Origin: Gammaproteobacteria bacterium
GTDB taxonomy: Bacteria; Pseudomonadota; Gammaproteobacteria; Chromatiales; Chromatiaceae
Direction of reading: 5' to 3'
Assembly (NCBI GenBank): GCA_030621975.1
Contig: JAUXGQ010000093.1
Location: forward strand, 1-6,540
Length of the DNA: 6,540 bases
Position 1 is the first letter of the stretch, and every line of letters starts with the position of its first letter. The notes under the pieces are model-generated. The model did not search any database, was not told the origin of the DNA, and was given only the letters and a program-made list of their open reading frames with translations. Made by a program: the position numbers and the translations under genes. Positions 5,419 through 6,540 of the stretch are shown here, one piece after another.

Positions 5419-6540
5419 CTAGTCTGCATGCGTACTAATGGCTGCTCCGGATTGAAAGGCAAGTTCGGTGCTGTGGAGATAGTACTGACAGATCTCCTCT
5501 ATATTTAAACCCCGATAGCTCACTTGGCCCCAGCGGTGTTGTTCGTAGGCCAAGGCGCAGTTCAAGGCTTCCCCTTCACTGCCCTTGTGGAGCAATAACG
5601 CGTCTTCGAGCTTTTGTGAGAGGGGCAATTCCCCAAGGATATCCTGCATAGACCTATCCAGCAATACATCCAGAATCGAAAGCAATCCTACCGTGAAGCC
5701 CGACGAGGCATCGGAGTCGGTGTCACTCTTCGACAGGTATTCGCACAAGTGGCCACGAACCAGGGCCGAGGTCAAAAGCTCCACGGGTTTGTCTTTGAAT
5801 CCGGTGAGAGACATCAGGGTGGCCAGCCCACGGATTCTCGCCAGCCCGAGATAGACTACTGCTTGATTGATGGAGTCGACCTTGCGCGGGAGATTGAGGG
5901 CCGCCGAGTTGATATAACGCAGGAGCTTATAGCTCAGGCTTGCGTCCTGAGCGATCAGTTGACTCAGTTCATCGATGTCCACCGCTGGATCGTTGATTCG
6001 GGCAAGAAGCTGCATCACAACCAGTTGATTCTCGGACAACCGCTGGCCCTTGACCACTTGGGGCCGCGAAAAGTAATAACCCTGAAAAAAGTCGAATCCA
6101 AGGCCATAATAAAACTGGTACTGCGCCTCGGTCTCTATCTTCTCGGCCAGCAAACGGGCGCCGGTCTCCCGCAGTGGCAGTATCCGCCGCCGTACGTCAT
6201 CCGCGGCAACGGAGGGAACGTCGAACTTGATGATGTTCAGGTGGGGAAGGAGCGGATCCCATTTCGGTTCCAGCGCGTAGTCGTCGAGCGCGATGATAAA
6301 TCCCTTGGCGGAAAGTTCGGAAACAGTCCGTAACAGCCCGTCATCGACCTCCGTATCCTCGAGGATCTCCAGCACCAGCCGGCCCGGTTCAAACGGTATA
6401 GCCGGCAGGTTCACCAACAGGTCGTGGGTAAAGTTGATAAACGCCTGATGCGGACCTACCATGCGCTCCACACCAAGGTCCAGAAAGGAGTTCAGCATGA
6501 CACGCGCCGTGGCCTGTTCGCCGCTAGTCTCCTCCCCGGC
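5419..6540 (-). CDS. EAL-HDOD (YuxH/CdgJ-type) c-di-GMP signalling protein, 5' end outside window
   Basis: The frame is open to the right edge, so the N-terminus with the EAL signature itself is missing. The ATG at 6498 is an internal codon, because homologous sequence (ATARV before MLNSFLDLG) continues upstream. Of 373 visible residues, about 1-165 are the rest of an EAL domain, which cleaves or binds cyclic di-GMP. N36 (FINFT), E58 and E61 (LEILE), D86-D87, K105 (IIKFD), E133 and E136 (AEKIETE) and Q153 (QGYYF) sit at canonical metal and substrate positions. The usual DDFGTGYSS loop is replaced by DDYALEPKW, as I recall from other EAL-HDOD proteins. Residues about 168-370 are an HDOD domain (QDASLSYKLLRYINSA), which lacks catalytic His-Asp pairs and serves as a signalling or protein-binding module. 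Phosphodiesterase activity is plausible but unproven. It is upstream of the diguanylate cyclase gene, probably in one transcript. Confidence 0.92.
   Translation of the reverse strand, partial: AGEETSGEQATARVMLNSFLDLGVERMVGPHQAFINFTHDLLVNLPAIPFEPGRLVLEILEDTEVDDGLLRTVSELSAKGFIIALDDYALEPKWDPLLPHLNIIKFDVPSVAADDVRRRILPLRETGARLLAEKIETEAQYQFYYGLGFDFFQGYYFSRPQVVKGQRLSENQLVVMQLLARINDPAVDIDELSQLIAQDASLSYKLLRYINSAALNLPRKVDSINQAVVYLGLARIRGLATLMSLTGFKDKPVELLTSALVRGHLCEYLSKSDTDSDASSGFTVGLLSILDVLLDRSMQDILGELPLSQKLEDALLLHKGSEGEALNCALAYEQHRWGQVSYRGLNIEEICQYYLHSTELAFQSGAAISTHAD

Noticed and set aside
5749..6333. 194-codon plus-strand frame opposite the EAL-HDOD gene
   Set aside because: The conserved EAL and HDOD motifs are on the minus strand. 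The plus-strand translation shows nothing recognisable.
6496..6498. ATG at 6498 as the start of the EAL-HDOD gene
   Set aside because: The frame continues to the edge with family-like sequence (ATARV before MLNSFLDLG), and starting here would remove the first part of the EAL domain.

Overview
The window reads as ordinary, gene-dense chromosome from a GC-rich gammaproteobacterium. The 1-deoxy-D-xylulose-5-phosphate synthase (DXS) protein aligns closely, from memory, with the Escherichia coli enzyme along its whole length. The YbaK-type protein and the EAL-HDOD and GGDEF proteins are also of gammaproteobacterial type. A free-living or symbiotic environmental lineage rich in second-messenger genes, such as the sulfur oxidisers, would fit, but that is a guess and no species can be named from this sequence. 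I see no tRNA or rRNA gene, CRISPR array, insertion sequence, attachment site or phage gene.

Layout from left to right. (1) Positions 1-651, plus strand: the C-terminal part of a class III nucleotide cyclase, cut by the left edge. (2) 655-1611, plus: a predicted outer-membrane lipoprotein with TPR-like ends, three bases after the cyclase stop. (3) 1622-3541, minus: dxs, complete, converging on the lipoprotein gene with only 10 bases between the stops. (4) 3542-3797: a 256-base divergent intergenic region with a good sigma70-type promoter for the next gene. (5) 3798-4268, plus: a YbaK/ProX-type tRNA-editing domain protein. (6) 4269-4342: a short convergent gap holding a perfect 6-bp stem-loop. 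(7) 4343-5383, minus: a diguanylate cyclase (GGDEF) with a long non-catalytic N-terminal half. (8) 5419-6540, minus: an EAL-HDOD protein, cut by the right edge. It lies 35 bases upstream of the diguanylate cyclase in the same direction.

Two nucleotide-signalling pairs flank housekeeping genes. On the left a probable cAMP-forming cyclase is coupled to an envelope lipoprotein. On the right an EAL-HDOD protein is coupled to a diguanylate cyclase, so c-di-GMP turnover or binding and synthesis are probably co-transcribed. In the middle, dxs feeds isoprenoid synthesis and the YbaK-like protein probably clears a mischarged aminoacyl-tRNA. Nothing in the sequence ties the signalling pairs to the housekeeping genes. 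I do not find a clear new system. The most useful leads are the cyclase-lipoprotein pair, the EAL-HDOD/GGDEF pair with an altered inhibitory site in the cyclase, and dxs standing without its usual gammaproteobacterial neighbours.
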